Assembly (NCBI GenBank): GCA_018401955.1
Contig: JAGYJT010000028.1
Span: 1-37,285, forward strand
DNA from: Chitinophagales bacterium
GTDB lineage: Bacteria; Bacteroidota; Bacteroidia; Chitinophagales; CAIOSU01
Length of the DNA stretch: 37,285 nt
Direction of reading: 5' to 3'
The translations under genes were made by a program, and so were the position numbers. The notes beneath the pieces are model-generated. The model did no database searches. It was not told the origin of the DNA and saw only the letters and a program-made list of their open reading frames with translations. This document shows, piece after piece, positions 1-7,264 of the stretch (positions are counted from its first letter, which is position 1; the number at the start of each line of letters is the position of its first letter).

Positions 1-50
1 GGCGTAAAATTAGCGTTTTTGATTGATAGTCCATGTCCTCCAAAAGAAGG

Positions 51-79
51 TTATTGGTTAATCGGTTGATTAGTTAACC
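51..79. repeat. Intergenic word repeat, GGTTA/GGTTGA family
   Basis: The stretch is built from variants of a 9-10 base word (TATTGGTTA, ATCGGTTGA, TTAGTTAACC). It covers the last codons and stop codon of the DUF4276-like gene. The same word family recurs at 18827-18932 and 24051-24071. The repetition is seen directly; that it is a dispersed genomic element is inference. Bases 1-50 hold nothing I can identify. Confidence 0.5.
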
Positions 80-657
80 TGTTTTGCGATAGAATTTAAC
101 TTTTGCATAAAGTACGCCGCACTGGGGCAATTGGGGTGTTGGGCTGCACGTGCGATGGAGAAATTGTGATAATTAAGCATCCATTTCGCTAAAGTTAATT
201 TACCACTTACACGTCCAGGCCCCCTGAGTCCCCTAGCTTTTAACTGAGAACCAATTTCCTGAATCGGAACGCTAAAAGACTCAGGAGCATCACATATAAA
301 TTGTCCATCTTTTAATAAGCTCTTCATTGCAGTGCTATCGGCTAGAAACCATGATTCAAATTGCTGCACAGCAACAATCACGATATGATCATTAGGAGCA
401 TCAACTCGCTTTTTAACTGATGTAATACAAGGATAGTTCTCTCTGTCAGTAAGAATAAATATTCTTTCAGCCCCTTGGGCAAGTAAAGTATTGGTATGCG
501 CAGACAAAAATTTTGGTAGCAGGTTACCATTACCTCCTGCATCTATGACAGGTTCGATGCGCTCTAAACGTATTGACTGTAAAAAATCATGAAACTGGGG
601 TGAACTGATAATTATTCGTTCCGTTTCGCCCTCACAAATAAACCCAACCTTTACCAT
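70..657 (-). CDS. DUF4276-like TOPRIM-fold protein, partner of AAA ATPase
   Basis: This 195-residue protein looks like the DUF4276 family, which is thought to have a TOPRIM-like nuclease/primase fold. An acidic cluster near the N-terminus (CEGETE, residues 8-13), a DRE motif after a hydrophobic strand (ILTDRE, 68-73) and the family-like FESWFLAD segment (100-107) support this. Its ATG lies inside the end of the upstream ATPase gene (7-base overlap), so the two are very probably translationally coupled. ATPase plus TOPRIM-type partner is the logic of OLD/Gabija-like and PARIS-like anti-phage systems, but assigning a defence role here is inference. The last codons lie in a repeated intergenic word, so the C-terminus may be slightly altered. 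The family call is from memory of motifs, not a search. Confidence 0.6.
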   Translation of the reverse strand: MVKVGFICEGETERIIISSPQFHDFLQSIRLERIEPVIDAGGNGNLLPKFLSAHTNTLLAQGAERIFILTDRENYPCITSVKKRVDAPNDHIVIVAVQQFESWFLADSTAMKSLLKDGQFICDAPESFSVPIQEIGSQLKARGLRGPGRVSGKLTLAKWMLNYHNFSIARAAQHPNCPSAAYFMQKLNSIAKQVN

Positions 658-1670
658 GGCAACCCACCTCCTAAAGTGTTAGTTAGCCATGCTTCGTCCA
701 TAGGCATATCACCAAAACTTCCCTTTTCAAACTGCTTTATCTGGGTAAAACCATCTTTCTTATCCACCAAAATAATCTCCTCAGGCTTCAATTGCGATAC
801 AATGGTTTGTGAATGCGAATTGAGCCAAATGTAATGCCCGCGATCTTCGCATAAATCTTTACAAATAGCCACCAATTGCTTTAATACATATGGATTAAGG
901 CCATTCTCGGGCTCCTCTATACAAAGGAATTGTGGTGTTTTACTTTGGTATAAAGCCGTGAGAATTGCAATGATGTTGTAAGTACCGTCGGATATCAACT
1001 CTTTATTAATGGGGCGTTTTAGGGCCTTCTCATAAACAAATAAATCAAGATTAGAGGAGAATTCACTGGAAACAACATCCACCTTATCCAAGCCTGGGAT
1101 GAACAATTGTAAGGTTTCAATAAACTCATCTTTTATGTCTGGGTCATTAAGGATGCGTTTGAGGACATGTTCCAAATTCTTAGCATCAAGGGATAACTTC
1201 GAACCATCATTTACCTTTTGAAACACCAAATTTTCCCGATGAACAAAGATTCTAGAAAACATGGAAACAAACTGCAAATCACTTTCTGGCTTTTCTTTAA
1301 CATCTTTTGTAGACCGAGCGAAACTTTGCTGAATACGAGGGTTTTCAAAATGGGTATATATACCCTTATTGCTTTCTCCTTTGAACTCGGCTAAGAATGA
1401 AACTGAATACAAATCGTCAAAAGTTATCGCAATTCTGAACCGCTTGTCAATAGAATTTATGTGCAGCAAGTCATTTACTCCGCCAAATCCACTAACGACA
1501 TCTCTATGGCTATTGCTGTTACTTACATGATGCAAAAACTGCAGCGCCGCAAAAATATTACTCTTACCCGATGCGTTGGCTCCAACAAGGACGGAAAAAG
1601 GTTGAGGGTTGACGATTTCTATCACGCCAATGGACTTAAAATTCTCTATGCGGATGCTCTTCAATGCCAT
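651..1670 (-). CDS. AAA/OLD-like ATPase (AAA_21 type)
   Basis: This is a 339-residue SMC/ABC-like ATPase. Visible motifs are the Walker A GANASGKS (30-37), a signature-like ISDGT (226-230), Walker B with catalytic glutamate FLCIEEPENG (248-257) and the H-switch NSH (284-286). The chain opens with the usual IRIENFKSIG strand of RecF/OLD-type ATPases. I chose the ATG at 1670; an upstream TTG at 1697 would add nine residues that do not fit the family. The short length excludes a fused nuclease domain, and the TOPRIM-like function appears to be supplied by the overlapping downstream gene. No membrane segments or long coiled coil are seen. It probably senses or loads on DNA or a phage component and activates its partner, which is inference from the gene pair. 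Confidence 0.75.
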   Translation of the reverse strand: MALKSIRIENFKSIGVIEIVNPQPFSVLVGANASGKSNIFAALQFLHHVSNSNSHRDVVSGFGGVNDLLHINSIDKRFRIAITFDDLYSVSFLAEFKGESNKGIYTHFENPRIQQSFARSTKDVKEKPESDLQFVSMFSRIFVHRENLVFQKVNDGSKLSLDAKNLEHVLKRILNDPDIKDEFIETLQLFIPGLDKVDVVSSEFSSNLDLFVYEKALKRPINKELISDGTYNIIAILTALYQSKTPQFLCIEEPENGLNPYVLKQLVAICKDLCEDRGHYIWLNSHSQTIVSQLKPEEIILVDKKDGFTQIKQFEKGSFGDMPMDEAWLTNTLGGGLPW

Positions 1671-1780
1671 ATAGCAAAAATAGCGTTTTCCAATCAATGA
1701 TATAGTGTGTACAATTTAACCAAAAAAGACACTAACAGAAAGGCATTAAGAAAAAGCCACAAACAACACTATTAGCAACT

Positions 1781-1835
1781 CTGCGAACGTGGTGTATTTA
1801 TCCTTTGCGTTCGTTGCGGTTAATATACGCACCAC
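1781..1835. repeat. Intergenic inverted-repeat element, CGTTCG/TTTGCG words
   Basis: Between the ATPase start and the lycopene cyclase end lies a stretch of GCGAACG, TTTGCG, CGTTCG and TTGCGG words. CGAACG (1784-1789) pairs with CGTTCG (1808-1813), and GTGGTG (1789-1794) pairs with CACCAC (1830-1835). It resembles short intergenic repeats I associate with Bacteroidota genomes. The remaining bases of the 1671-1844 gap show no clear promoter. Confidence 0.4.
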
Positions 1836-1844
1836 CATCCAATC

Positions 1845-2522
1845 TTAACTTTCCACTTTTGAATTTTTAATTCCCTCGTACAACCACACGTTCATTAGTA
1901 GCAACAGCAGTGAGTACATGGTATCTTCAATGGGAATGGAGATTATGCGGATGCCAAGGTTGTGCGCATCATTGTACCACACTACCGGAAGATAGGTAAG
2001 GATACCATTAACTACAAGGAATGGCACTAAAGAAACAAAATAAGCAAGATAAAACCAGCCCATCCATTTTACTTTAAAGACAAACTGTGCCAATACCACC
2101 AATACGGCCACCAAGCAAAACGTAACGGAAGTATACAGCGCCGAGATGTTAAATAAAGCAATAACAGGCAGCACCAAGGCCAAGGTGGCTGATAAATACG
2201 GAGATGCGGGTTTTAAATAGTCCTTGGGAATGTAATATCGCAGGCATTCGTAAATAAATACGCAGGCAAAGGGCACCACTACGAAAAAAAGCACCTCCTC
2301 AAGCGGCAAATTAGCCAAATGGATGCCTAACAAATACTCTTCGTTAAAGCCCCAAACGCCCCAAGCGGTATAAAAATAATCCCACACCAAAAAGAAAACA
2401 GCCACGGGCAGCATGGCCATAAAAAATGCGGGCCAATACCTAACAAATTTCACCCGGCTATCAAATGAGAGCACCAAAGGAAAGAAGGTCGAGAATAGGA
2501 TAAGATAGAGATATATGGGCAT
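1845..2522 (-). CDS. crtYcd: Lycopene cyclase, fused CrtYc-CrtYd type
   Basis: This 225-residue integral membrane protein has about six to seven hydrophobic helices. It carries the two acidic motifs of the heterodimeric-type lycopene cyclase family, one per half: LPLEE (72-76) in the first and IPIED (about 197-201) in the second. In actinobacteria these halves are separate CrtYc and CrtYd proteins; the single-chain form is usual in Bacteroidota and archaea. It should convert lycopene to beta-carotene in the membrane. It lies downstream of phytoene synthase on the same strand, separated by a 113-base repeat-rich gap that also holds a TGTTTAACAA word found upstream of the B12 regulator gene. 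The start is an ATG. No hydroxylase gene (crtZ) is adjacent. Confidence 0.85.
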   Translation of the reverse strand: MPIYLYLILFSTFFPLVLSFDSRVKFVRYWPAFFMAMLPVAVFFLVWDYFYTAWGVWGFNEEYLLGIHLANLPLEEVLFFVVVPFACVFIYECLRYYIPKDYLKPASPYLSATLALVLPVIALFNISALYTSVTFCLVAVLVVLAQFVFKVKWMGWFYLAYFVSLVPFLVVNGILTYLPVVWYNDAHNLGIRIISIPIEDTMYSLLLLLMNVWLYEGIKNSKVES

Positions 2523-2525
2523 TGG

Positions 2526-2642
2526 AATGTACGAAGTACGATTTACGATGTACTGTTTAACAACAATTAATATAATGCTTCAATTGCGGCAATCCAATTT
2601 CATCAACACATTGGTACATCGACAAATTGGCACATTTACAAA
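2526..2642. repeat. Intergenic word repeats between crtB and crtY
   Basis: Two repeat blocks occupy most of this gap. The first (2526-2553) consists of GTACGA/TTACGA/GATGTAC words. The second (about 2604-2642) consists of ACACATTGG, TACATCGAC, AAATTGGC and ACATTTAC variants and runs into the 3' end of crtB. CGATGTAC (2546-2553) is the inverse of GTACATCG (2614-2621), so the blocks can pair. TGTTTAACAA at 2554-2563 is shared with the carH leader. Element status is inference. Confidence 0.45.
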
Positions 2643-3472
2643 ATATTCAGGCTACCCTTTACATAAGTTTGTAGCAACAACCCAATCTTACGACGGTCTG
2701 ATACCCGGATACGTTCACTTTTAACTACATCAGCCGCAGTTTTTTTTATTTTGTTGAACAACGAAATGTAGTAGATGTAGGCTAAATAAACACCCATACG
2801 AGCACCATCGGGCAGCTCTAGTATTCCTTTATATGCTTCGTCAAAATCTGCTTGAATGTTGGCCTCTACTTGTTTTTTCGCTTCTTCGTCGAAAGTCGAA
2901 AAGTTCATACCAGGGAAATACACCCTGCCCCTTTCCGTATAATCACTCTTCAGGTCGCGCAAGAAGTTTACCTTTTGAAAAGCAGAGCCCAAGCTCTTAG
3001 CCGAAGCCTTCAACCGATCATACTCAGCATCGTTTCCTTCACAAAACACCCTCAAACACATTAAGCCTACCACCTCTGCCGAGCCATATATATAGGCATC
3101 GTACATACTTGGCTCATACCGATCGTAGTATAGGTCCATCTCCATACTCTTCAAAAAAGAGTCAATAAGCTCCCACTCTATATTGTATTGGTGCACTATT
3201 AACTGAAAAGAATGCAAAACCGGGTTCAGGCTAATTTTTTCTTCAATGGCCCTAACTGTGTCCTCCCTAAAACGGTCGAGCAGTGCTTTTTTGTCGTGGT
3301 CATGAAACGTATCTACTATTTCGTCAGCAAAGCGCACATATCCGTAGATACCATAAATAGGGTCGTGAAAACGTTTATTGAGCGTTTGAATGCCTAAAGT
3401 AAAAGATGTACTATACGCCTTGGTAATGAGGCGACTGCATCCAAAGCTAGTTTTATTAAACAGGGTTAGCAT
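2636..3472 (-). CDS. crtB: Phytoene synthase (squalene/phytoene synthase family)
   Basis: This 278-residue protein should condense two geranylgeranyl diphosphates to phytoene, the first committed carotenoid step. Two aspartate-rich diphosphate-Mg binding motifs are visible: DEIVD at 50-54 and the NFLRDLKSDYTERGRVYFP segment at 169-187, both characteristic of the family. Length and order fit bacterial CrtB. It starts with ATG at 3472. It is co-oriented with crtI and crtY, but two opposite-strand genes now separate it from crtI. It therefore needs its own promoter in the 85-base divergent region (3473-3557), which contains a TGTTTAG word like those near the other carotenoid promoters. The last codons overlap an intergenic repeat block. 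Confidence 0.92.
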   Translation of the reverse strand: MLTLFNKTSFGCSRLITKAYSTSFTLGIQTLNKRFHDPIYGIYGYVRFADEIVDTFHDHDKKALLDRFREDTVRAIEEKISLNPVLHSFQLIVHQYNIEWELIDSFLKSMEMDLYYDRYEPSMYDAYIYGSAEVVGLMCLRVFCEGNDAEYDRLKASAKSLGSAFQKVNFLRDLKSDYTERGRVYFPGMNFSTFDEEAKKQVEANIQADFDEAYKGILELPDGARMGVYLAYIYYISLFNKIKKTAADVVKSERIRVSDRRKIGLLLQTYVKGSLNIL

Positions 3473-3497
3473 AATTCTTTAACAGCCTTTTTGGTTG

Positions 3498-3527
3498 TTT
3501 GTTTAGTGAAGTTGCAACTTTATTTTG
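3498..3527 (+). promoter_or_regulatory. Candidate promoter for the membrane paralogue pair
   Basis: TTTG at 3498-3501 and TATTTTG at 3521-3527 are spaced by 19 bases, close to the Bacteroidota TTTG/TAnnTTTG promoter. They lie about 30 bases before the ATG at 3558. The -7 element lacks one T of the consensus. Confidence 0.35.
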
Positions 3528-3557
3528 AAGGTATTTAGTATTTTTAAGGCAAAAGGC

Positions 3558-4259
3558 ATGAAGGAGTATCAATACAAATTGCCATACGATGCCAAAAGGC
3601 GTATGGCTTATTTCGCTTTTGCTGCTGTTATTTTTTCAGTAGCCATGTGCATAATTGCCTTTAGCAGATATAATCAAGGCGTTGCTTACCCTTTTACTTC
3701 ATTAATACCCGTTTTATTGCTCCCGATATTGGGTTATTTTCAGTGGAAAAGTGTTAAAAAATACGCCTCGGTGTATGTAATTATTCGCACCGAAGAAGAT
3801 GCGCTATATACTGTCGCCAAAGGCTTGTTTGAGTTGACCATAACCAAGCAAGAAACCAAGCTGATACAAAAGCTACCCGACAACACCCTGATTGTAGCCA
3901 AAGATGCCCGCACCCGTATATTGATACCGCACGATATAGAAGGCTATGAGGAGATAAAACAACATATTGCTGGCTGGGCGCCAATGGTTCCCGTTAAAGG
4001 CCTTTTCTCGGTGGCCAACTTCTATTTTCTCTTCCCTTCAGTGGTCTTCATTGTTTGCCTTATAGGCATTGCACTGGTAAAAGTACACCCGTACATGGAT
4101 TTTTTCTATGCCTTTGGTATTTTATCGGGTTTGCATACTTACTATCAGCTCAACAAGCTAACAAACGTTGCCCCACAAGTGGCCAATGTGAGGTGGTTTG
4201 TACTGTTTATGGTAGTGCTTACCTGCATTAAGGCATATAACATCTATTTAATGCCGTAA
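3558..4259 (+). CDS. Membrane protein of unknown function, tandem paralogue 1
   Basis: I do not recognise the family. The protein has 233 residues with two hydrophobic helices near the N-terminus (about 20-65), a soluble middle domain of about 80 residues, and three hydrophobic segments at the C-terminal end. It shares with the next gene the N-terminal M(K/R)EY..KLPY, the sequence F(E/D)(L/V)TITKQE, a following LP(D/N)..LI..K, and IPH in the middle domain. The predicted strand-rich insertion between helices resembles membrane-anchored PH-like domains, which is speculation. The ATG at 3558 is preferred over a TTG at 3525 because it aligns exactly with the paralogue start and gives nearly equal lengths (233 and 234). 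It lies between crtI and crtB on the opposite strand. Confidence 0.7.
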   Translation: MKEYQYKLPYDAKRRMAYFAFAAVIFSVAMCIIAFSRYNQGVAYPFTSLIPVLLLPILGYFQWKSVKKYASVYVIIRTEEDALYTVAKGLFELTITKQETKLIQKLPDNTLIVAKDARTRILIPHDIEGYEEIKQHIAGWAPMVPVKGLFSVANFYFLFPSVVFIVCLIGIALVKVHPYMDFFYAFGILSGLHTYYQLNKLTNVAPQVANVRWFVLFMVVLTCIKAYNIYLMP

Positions 4260-4291
4260 TGCTAATTGAGTATATTTGAAAGAAAAAAGGG

Positions 4292-4996
4292 ATGAGAGAG
4301 TATAAATTGCCATATCCCAATAAAGTATTGAGCCAGTTTGCGGCATTCAATATCACAACGCTGGTTGTATTGGGATTCCTTATTTACAAAAGGTATCGGG
4401 ATACGGGCGTAAACGTTCTTATTGAAGATCCTGTTTTTGCGCTATTCCCATTTTTTATCATTCTGGTTATATCCTCAATAGTATCCATTGTTCGCTATCG
4501 CAACTATTCTAAACTATTGGTGTATCTGAGGATTGAGGAGAACTCCGTTTCAACATTTTGTGAAGGTATGTTTGATGTGACCATAACCAAACAGGAGGTG
4601 ACAAATATTAAAGAGCTACCCAACGGTGACCTTATTATTGAAAAAGAAAGTGGCCGGTTTGGCATACCCCATAACCTTCCACAATTTGGTGAGATTAAGG
4701 AGCTGCTGAGCACGTGGCGAGCGATTACGCCTACTAAATCTGCCCGGAAGAAACTTACATTAAAGAACACGGTTCCAACATTACTGTTTTTAACAAGCTT
4801 TGTAGCTGGATTTATTGCAACAGAGGCACCTTGGTGTTGGTTGCTTTTGTCAATATGTTTGGCTAGCGGATTATTCTTATTTTGGGTTTATAACAATTTC
4901 AAAGAAAACTTTGCCTCCAGAGCAAGAGACAGGTGGATATTTTTAGCAATAATGGTACTGGCTGTTATCAGATTAGCCCTTAACTATCTGAATTGA
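4292..4996 (+). CDS. Membrane protein of unknown function, tandem paralogue 2
   Basis: This 234-residue protein is a diverged tandem duplicate of the preceding gene, 32 bases downstream and probably in the same transcript. It keeps the MREYKLPY start, two N-terminal helices, the DVTITKQE motif in the soluble middle domain, the LPNGDLIIEK and GIPHN strands, and a hydrophobic C-terminal region. Identity outside these motifs is low, so the duplication is old. It ends 5 bases before the end of the convergent crtI gene. I cannot assign a function. Placement inside the carotenoid cluster could be chance insertion or could link the pair to membrane or pigment physiology. Confidence 0.7.
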   Translation: MREYKLPYPNKVLSQFAAFNITTLVVLGFLIYKRYRDTGVNVLIEDPVFALFPFFIILVISSIVSIVRYRNYSKLLVYLRIEENSVSTFCEGMFDVTITKQEVTNIKELPNGDLIIEKESGRFGIPHNLPQFGEIKELLSTWRAITPTKSARKKLTLKNTVPTLLFLTSFVAGFIATEAPWCWLLLSICLASGLFLFWVYNNFKENFASRARDRWIFLAIMVLAVIRLALNYLN

Positions 4997-5001
4997 GATA
5001 A

Positions 5002-6483
5002 CTACACCCCAATCTCCTTCACCACTTCCTTAGCAACTACCTCGCCCGAAATAATTGACGGCGGTACACCCGGGCCAGGCACGGTGAGTTGGCCCGCAAA
5101 GTACAGGTTCTTTATCTTGCTATTTTTAAGCGATGGCTTGAAAATGGCGGTTTGCATCAAGGTGTTTGCCAAGCCATATGCATTACCCTTATAAGAGTTA
5201 TAGCGGCTCATAAAATCATTGTGCGCAAAACCGCGCTTGTAGATTACGTGCTCACGGATGTTTTGACCGGTAAGTTTCTCAAGGCGTTGCAATACCAACT
5301 CGTAATAGTGCTCGCGGGTAGTTTCGTTGTCTTCTAAGCCTGGGGCAACCGGTATTAGTACAAACAGGTTCTCTTTACCTTCTGGCGCAACCGTTGGGTC
5401 GGTTATGCTTGGTGCGCAAACATAAAACAAAGGATTTTCGGGCCACTTAGGGTGCGTATAAATCTCGTCGGCAAACTGTTCAAAGCTTTGGTCGAAAAAC
5501 AAGTTGTGGTGCAATAGGTTATTCAGCTTCTTGTCTACCCCCAAATAAAAAATCAAAGATGAGGGTGCCATAATGCGGCTATCCCAATAGCTCTCGCTGT
5601 ATTTGCGATAAGGTTTTGGTATCAAGTTTTGCTCTACATGGTTATAGTCAGCACCGGCAATAATAATATCGGCAAACAAAGTGCCCTCTTCAGTATTTAC
5701 TGAGCCTGCCCTTCCTGCATGTATATTAATTGCCGTAACCGGTGTATTGAACTTAAATTTAACGCCCAGTTCTTCGGCTAGTTTAACCATGCCCCCTATA
5801 ATCTCGTACATGCCACCCTTGGGGTACCAAGTGCCAAGCACCAAGTCGGCATAGTTCATTAAACTGTATAGGGCAGGCGTGTTTTCTGGTAAAGCGCCTA
5901 AAAAGTAAACAGGGAACTCCAGCAACTTAACCAGTTTGTCGTTTTTAAACAGGCCTTTTACATGCTTACGGATGCTGGTAAAAAGTTGTAAACGGAACAA
6001 CGCTTTGAGCAGCTTAGTATCAGCAAACTCAAAAATGGAACGGCTTGGGCGATGTACCAAATCATTTATGCCTGCTTCGTACTTTTCTGCTGCTTCTTTC
6101 AAAAAGCGCTGCAAGTTGGGCGTGCTGCCCGGCTCCAACCGCTCAAACATAGCATATAGCTCATCCAGCGACGCTGGCACATCCATAATATCATCTTGGC
6201 CGTAGTATATGCGGTAGCCTGGGTCTAGGCGCACCAGTTCATAATAATCACTTACCTTTTTGCCGAAATGCGCAAAAAACTGCTCGAAAACATCTGGCAT
6301 CCAATACCAACTTGGGCCCATGTCAAAAGTAAACCCCTCGGCTTCAAACTTTGAAGCCCTGCCACCAGCTGACTCGTTTTTCTCTAGCACGGTTACATCA
6401 TACCCTTGCTTAGCCAAATGACATGCTGCCGAAAGACCCGCAAAACCACTTCCTATAACAATTACTTTCTTTTTATTAGCCAC
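5002..6483 (-). CDS. crtI: Phytoene desaturase
   Basis: This 493-residue FAD-dependent desaturase should convert phytoene to lycopene (or a partly desaturated intermediate). The N-terminal dinucleotide-binding fold VIVIGSGFAGLSAA starts at residue 8 and is followed by the acidic LEK strand end and the GGRA turn. The C-terminal signature NLYFAGQLTVPGPGVP followed by SIISG lies near 460-480, as in CrtI enzymes. Length is normal. The ATG at 6483 begins 100 bases after the end of the sigma factor gene, with a strong hairpin (6522-6554) between them. Expression may come through the hairpin from the sigma factor promoter or from an unseen promoter. It converges with the membrane paralogue pair. Confidence 0.93.
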   Translation of the reverse strand: MANKKKVIVIGSGFAGLSAACHLAKQGYDVTVLEKNESAGGRASKFEAEGFTFDMGPSWYWMPDVFEQFFAHFGKKVSDYYELVRLDPGYRIYYGQDDIMDVPASLDELYAMFERLEPGSTPNLQRFLKEAAEKYEAGINDLVHRPSRSIFEFADTKLLKALFRLQLFTSIRKHVKGLFKNDKLVKLLEFPVYFLGALPENTPALYSLMNYADLVLGTWYPKGGMYEIIGGMVKLAEELGVKFKFNTPVTAINIHAGRAGSVNTEEGTLFADIIIAGADYNHVEQNLIPKPYRKYSESYWDSRIMAPSSLIFYLGVDKKLNNLLHHNLFFDQSFEQFADEIYTHPKWPENPLFYVCAPSITDPTVAPEGKENLFVLIPVAPGLEDNETTREHYYELVLQRLEKLTGQNIREHVIYKRGFAHNDFMSRYNSYKGNAYGLANTLMQTAIFKPSLKNSKIKNLYFAGQLTVPGPGVPPSIISGEVVAKEVVKEIGV

Positions 6484-6521
6484 CGGTATTTAATTTCTGT
6501 TATTGATAGAACTCAAAACAC

Positions 6522-6554
6522 AAGAGGCGTTGCTTTGTTCAAGCAGCGCCTCTT
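6522..6554 (-). terminator. Hairpin between sigma factor gene and crtI
   Basis: Arms 6522-6535 and 6541-6554 pair over 14 positions with one G-T wobble and a 5-base loop, rich in GC (AAGAGGCG...CGCCTCTT). On the minus strand only a weak TTTT run follows. It could be a partial terminator, an attenuator or an mRNA-stabilising end between the sigma gene and crtI. Confidence 0.55.
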
Positions 6555-6583
6555 AAATTATTATTTTCATCAAATGTAATGAA

Positions 6584-7093
6584 CTATTCTGGCTTGTAGT
6601 GGTCCAATTTTACTTTCAACTCTTTACGAGCAAAGAAAATTCGGCTCTTAACGGTACCCAAGGGCAACCTTAGTTCTTCAGCAATTTCATGGTACTTAAA
6701 GCCCTCAAAGTGCATCATAAAAGGCACCCTAAACTCGTCTGAAAGTTCGCGAATAGCGATTTTCATATCGTCCATCACAAACTTAGATGTAGCACTGTTT
6801 TCAATAAGTGCATCCGAAGAGTTGAGGTAGAATAAATTTTCGGTAGTATCAATAATGGTGTTACGCTTTACCTTACGGCGATAATTATTGATAAATATAT
6901 TTTTCATGATTGTAAACAACCATGCTTTAAGATTGGTACCTTCCTGGAACTTATCACGATTGGACAGTGCCCTAAACATGGTATCCTGTATCAAGTCGTT
7001 GGCCTCCTCCATGTTTTTGGTAAGGTTTAATGCGAACGGACGCAGAGAACCCGAAAAGCCTGTTACTACGTTGTCAAATTCTTGATTAGTCAT
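6584..7093 (-). CDS. ECF RNA polymerase sigma factor, carotenoid-linked
   Basis: This 169-residue sigma-70 family factor is of extracytoplasmic-function type. Region 2 covers about residues 10-78, with NDLIQDTMFRAL and LKAWLFTIMKNIFINNYRR. Region 4 covers about 112-162, with the helix-turn-helix YHEIAEELRLPLGTVKSRIFFARKEL. I prefer the ATG at 7093 over a TTG at 7144. An ECF factor beside a CarH/LitR-type regulator and crtI recalls the LitR-LitS or CarQ arrangement, where light-released transcription of the sigma factor drives carotenoid genes. No anti-sigma gene is adjacent, so control is probably transcriptional. It has a good promoter at 7114-7144 preceded by an 11-base inverted repeat. Confidence 0.9.
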   Translation of the reverse strand: MTNQEFDNVVTGFSGSLRPFALNLTKNMEEANDLIQDTMFRALSNRDKFQEGTNLKAWLFTIMKNIFINNYRRKVKRNTIIDTTENLFYLNSSDALIENSATSKFVMDDMKIAIRELSDEFRVPFMMHFEGFKYHEIAEELRLPLGTVKSRIFFARKELKVKLDHYKPE

Positions 7094-7113
7094 GTCTTTA
7101 TGTTTTGGTCTTT

Positions 7114-7144
7114 CAAATATACAACAGCCAAATTTAAAAACCAA
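7114..7144 (-). promoter_or_regulatory. Promoter of the ECF sigma factor gene
   Basis: Read on the minus strand, TTG (7144-7142) and TATATTTG (7121-7114) are spaced by 20 bases, an exact match to the Bacteroidota TAnnTTTG -7 box. The start codon follows about 20 bases downstream. Confidence 0.55.
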
Positions 7145-7146
7145 CT

Positions 7147-7184
7147 ATTTTGTTTAATCTTTTGTAAATAATGTTAAACAAAAT
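7147..7184. promoter_or_regulatory. Candidate operator: 11-bp perfect inverted repeat
   Basis: ATTTTGTTTAA (7147-7157) and TTAAACAAAAT (7174-7184) form a perfect inverted repeat with a 16-base spacer. It abuts the -33 element of the sigma factor promoter on the upstream side. The half-site TTTTGTTTAA recurs in the leader of the B12 regulator gene (8220-8229). Binding by the CarH-like regulator is inference. Confidence 0.4.
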
Positions 7185-7264
7185 AAAAGCGCAGCATTTA
7201 ATAGCCATATAACATAGCTATTCCGGCAAAACCGATACCATTGTCAGGAAACAACATTTTACAA

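Noticed and set aside
1461-1700. A plus-strand 79-codon frame opposite the ATPase gene start
   Set aside because: It lies over the Walker A region of the sense gene and has no features of its own.
7094-7144. Upstream TTG start adding 17 residues to the sigma factor
   Set aside because: It would place the start codon over the -33/-7 promoter boxes, and the added residues do not fit the family.
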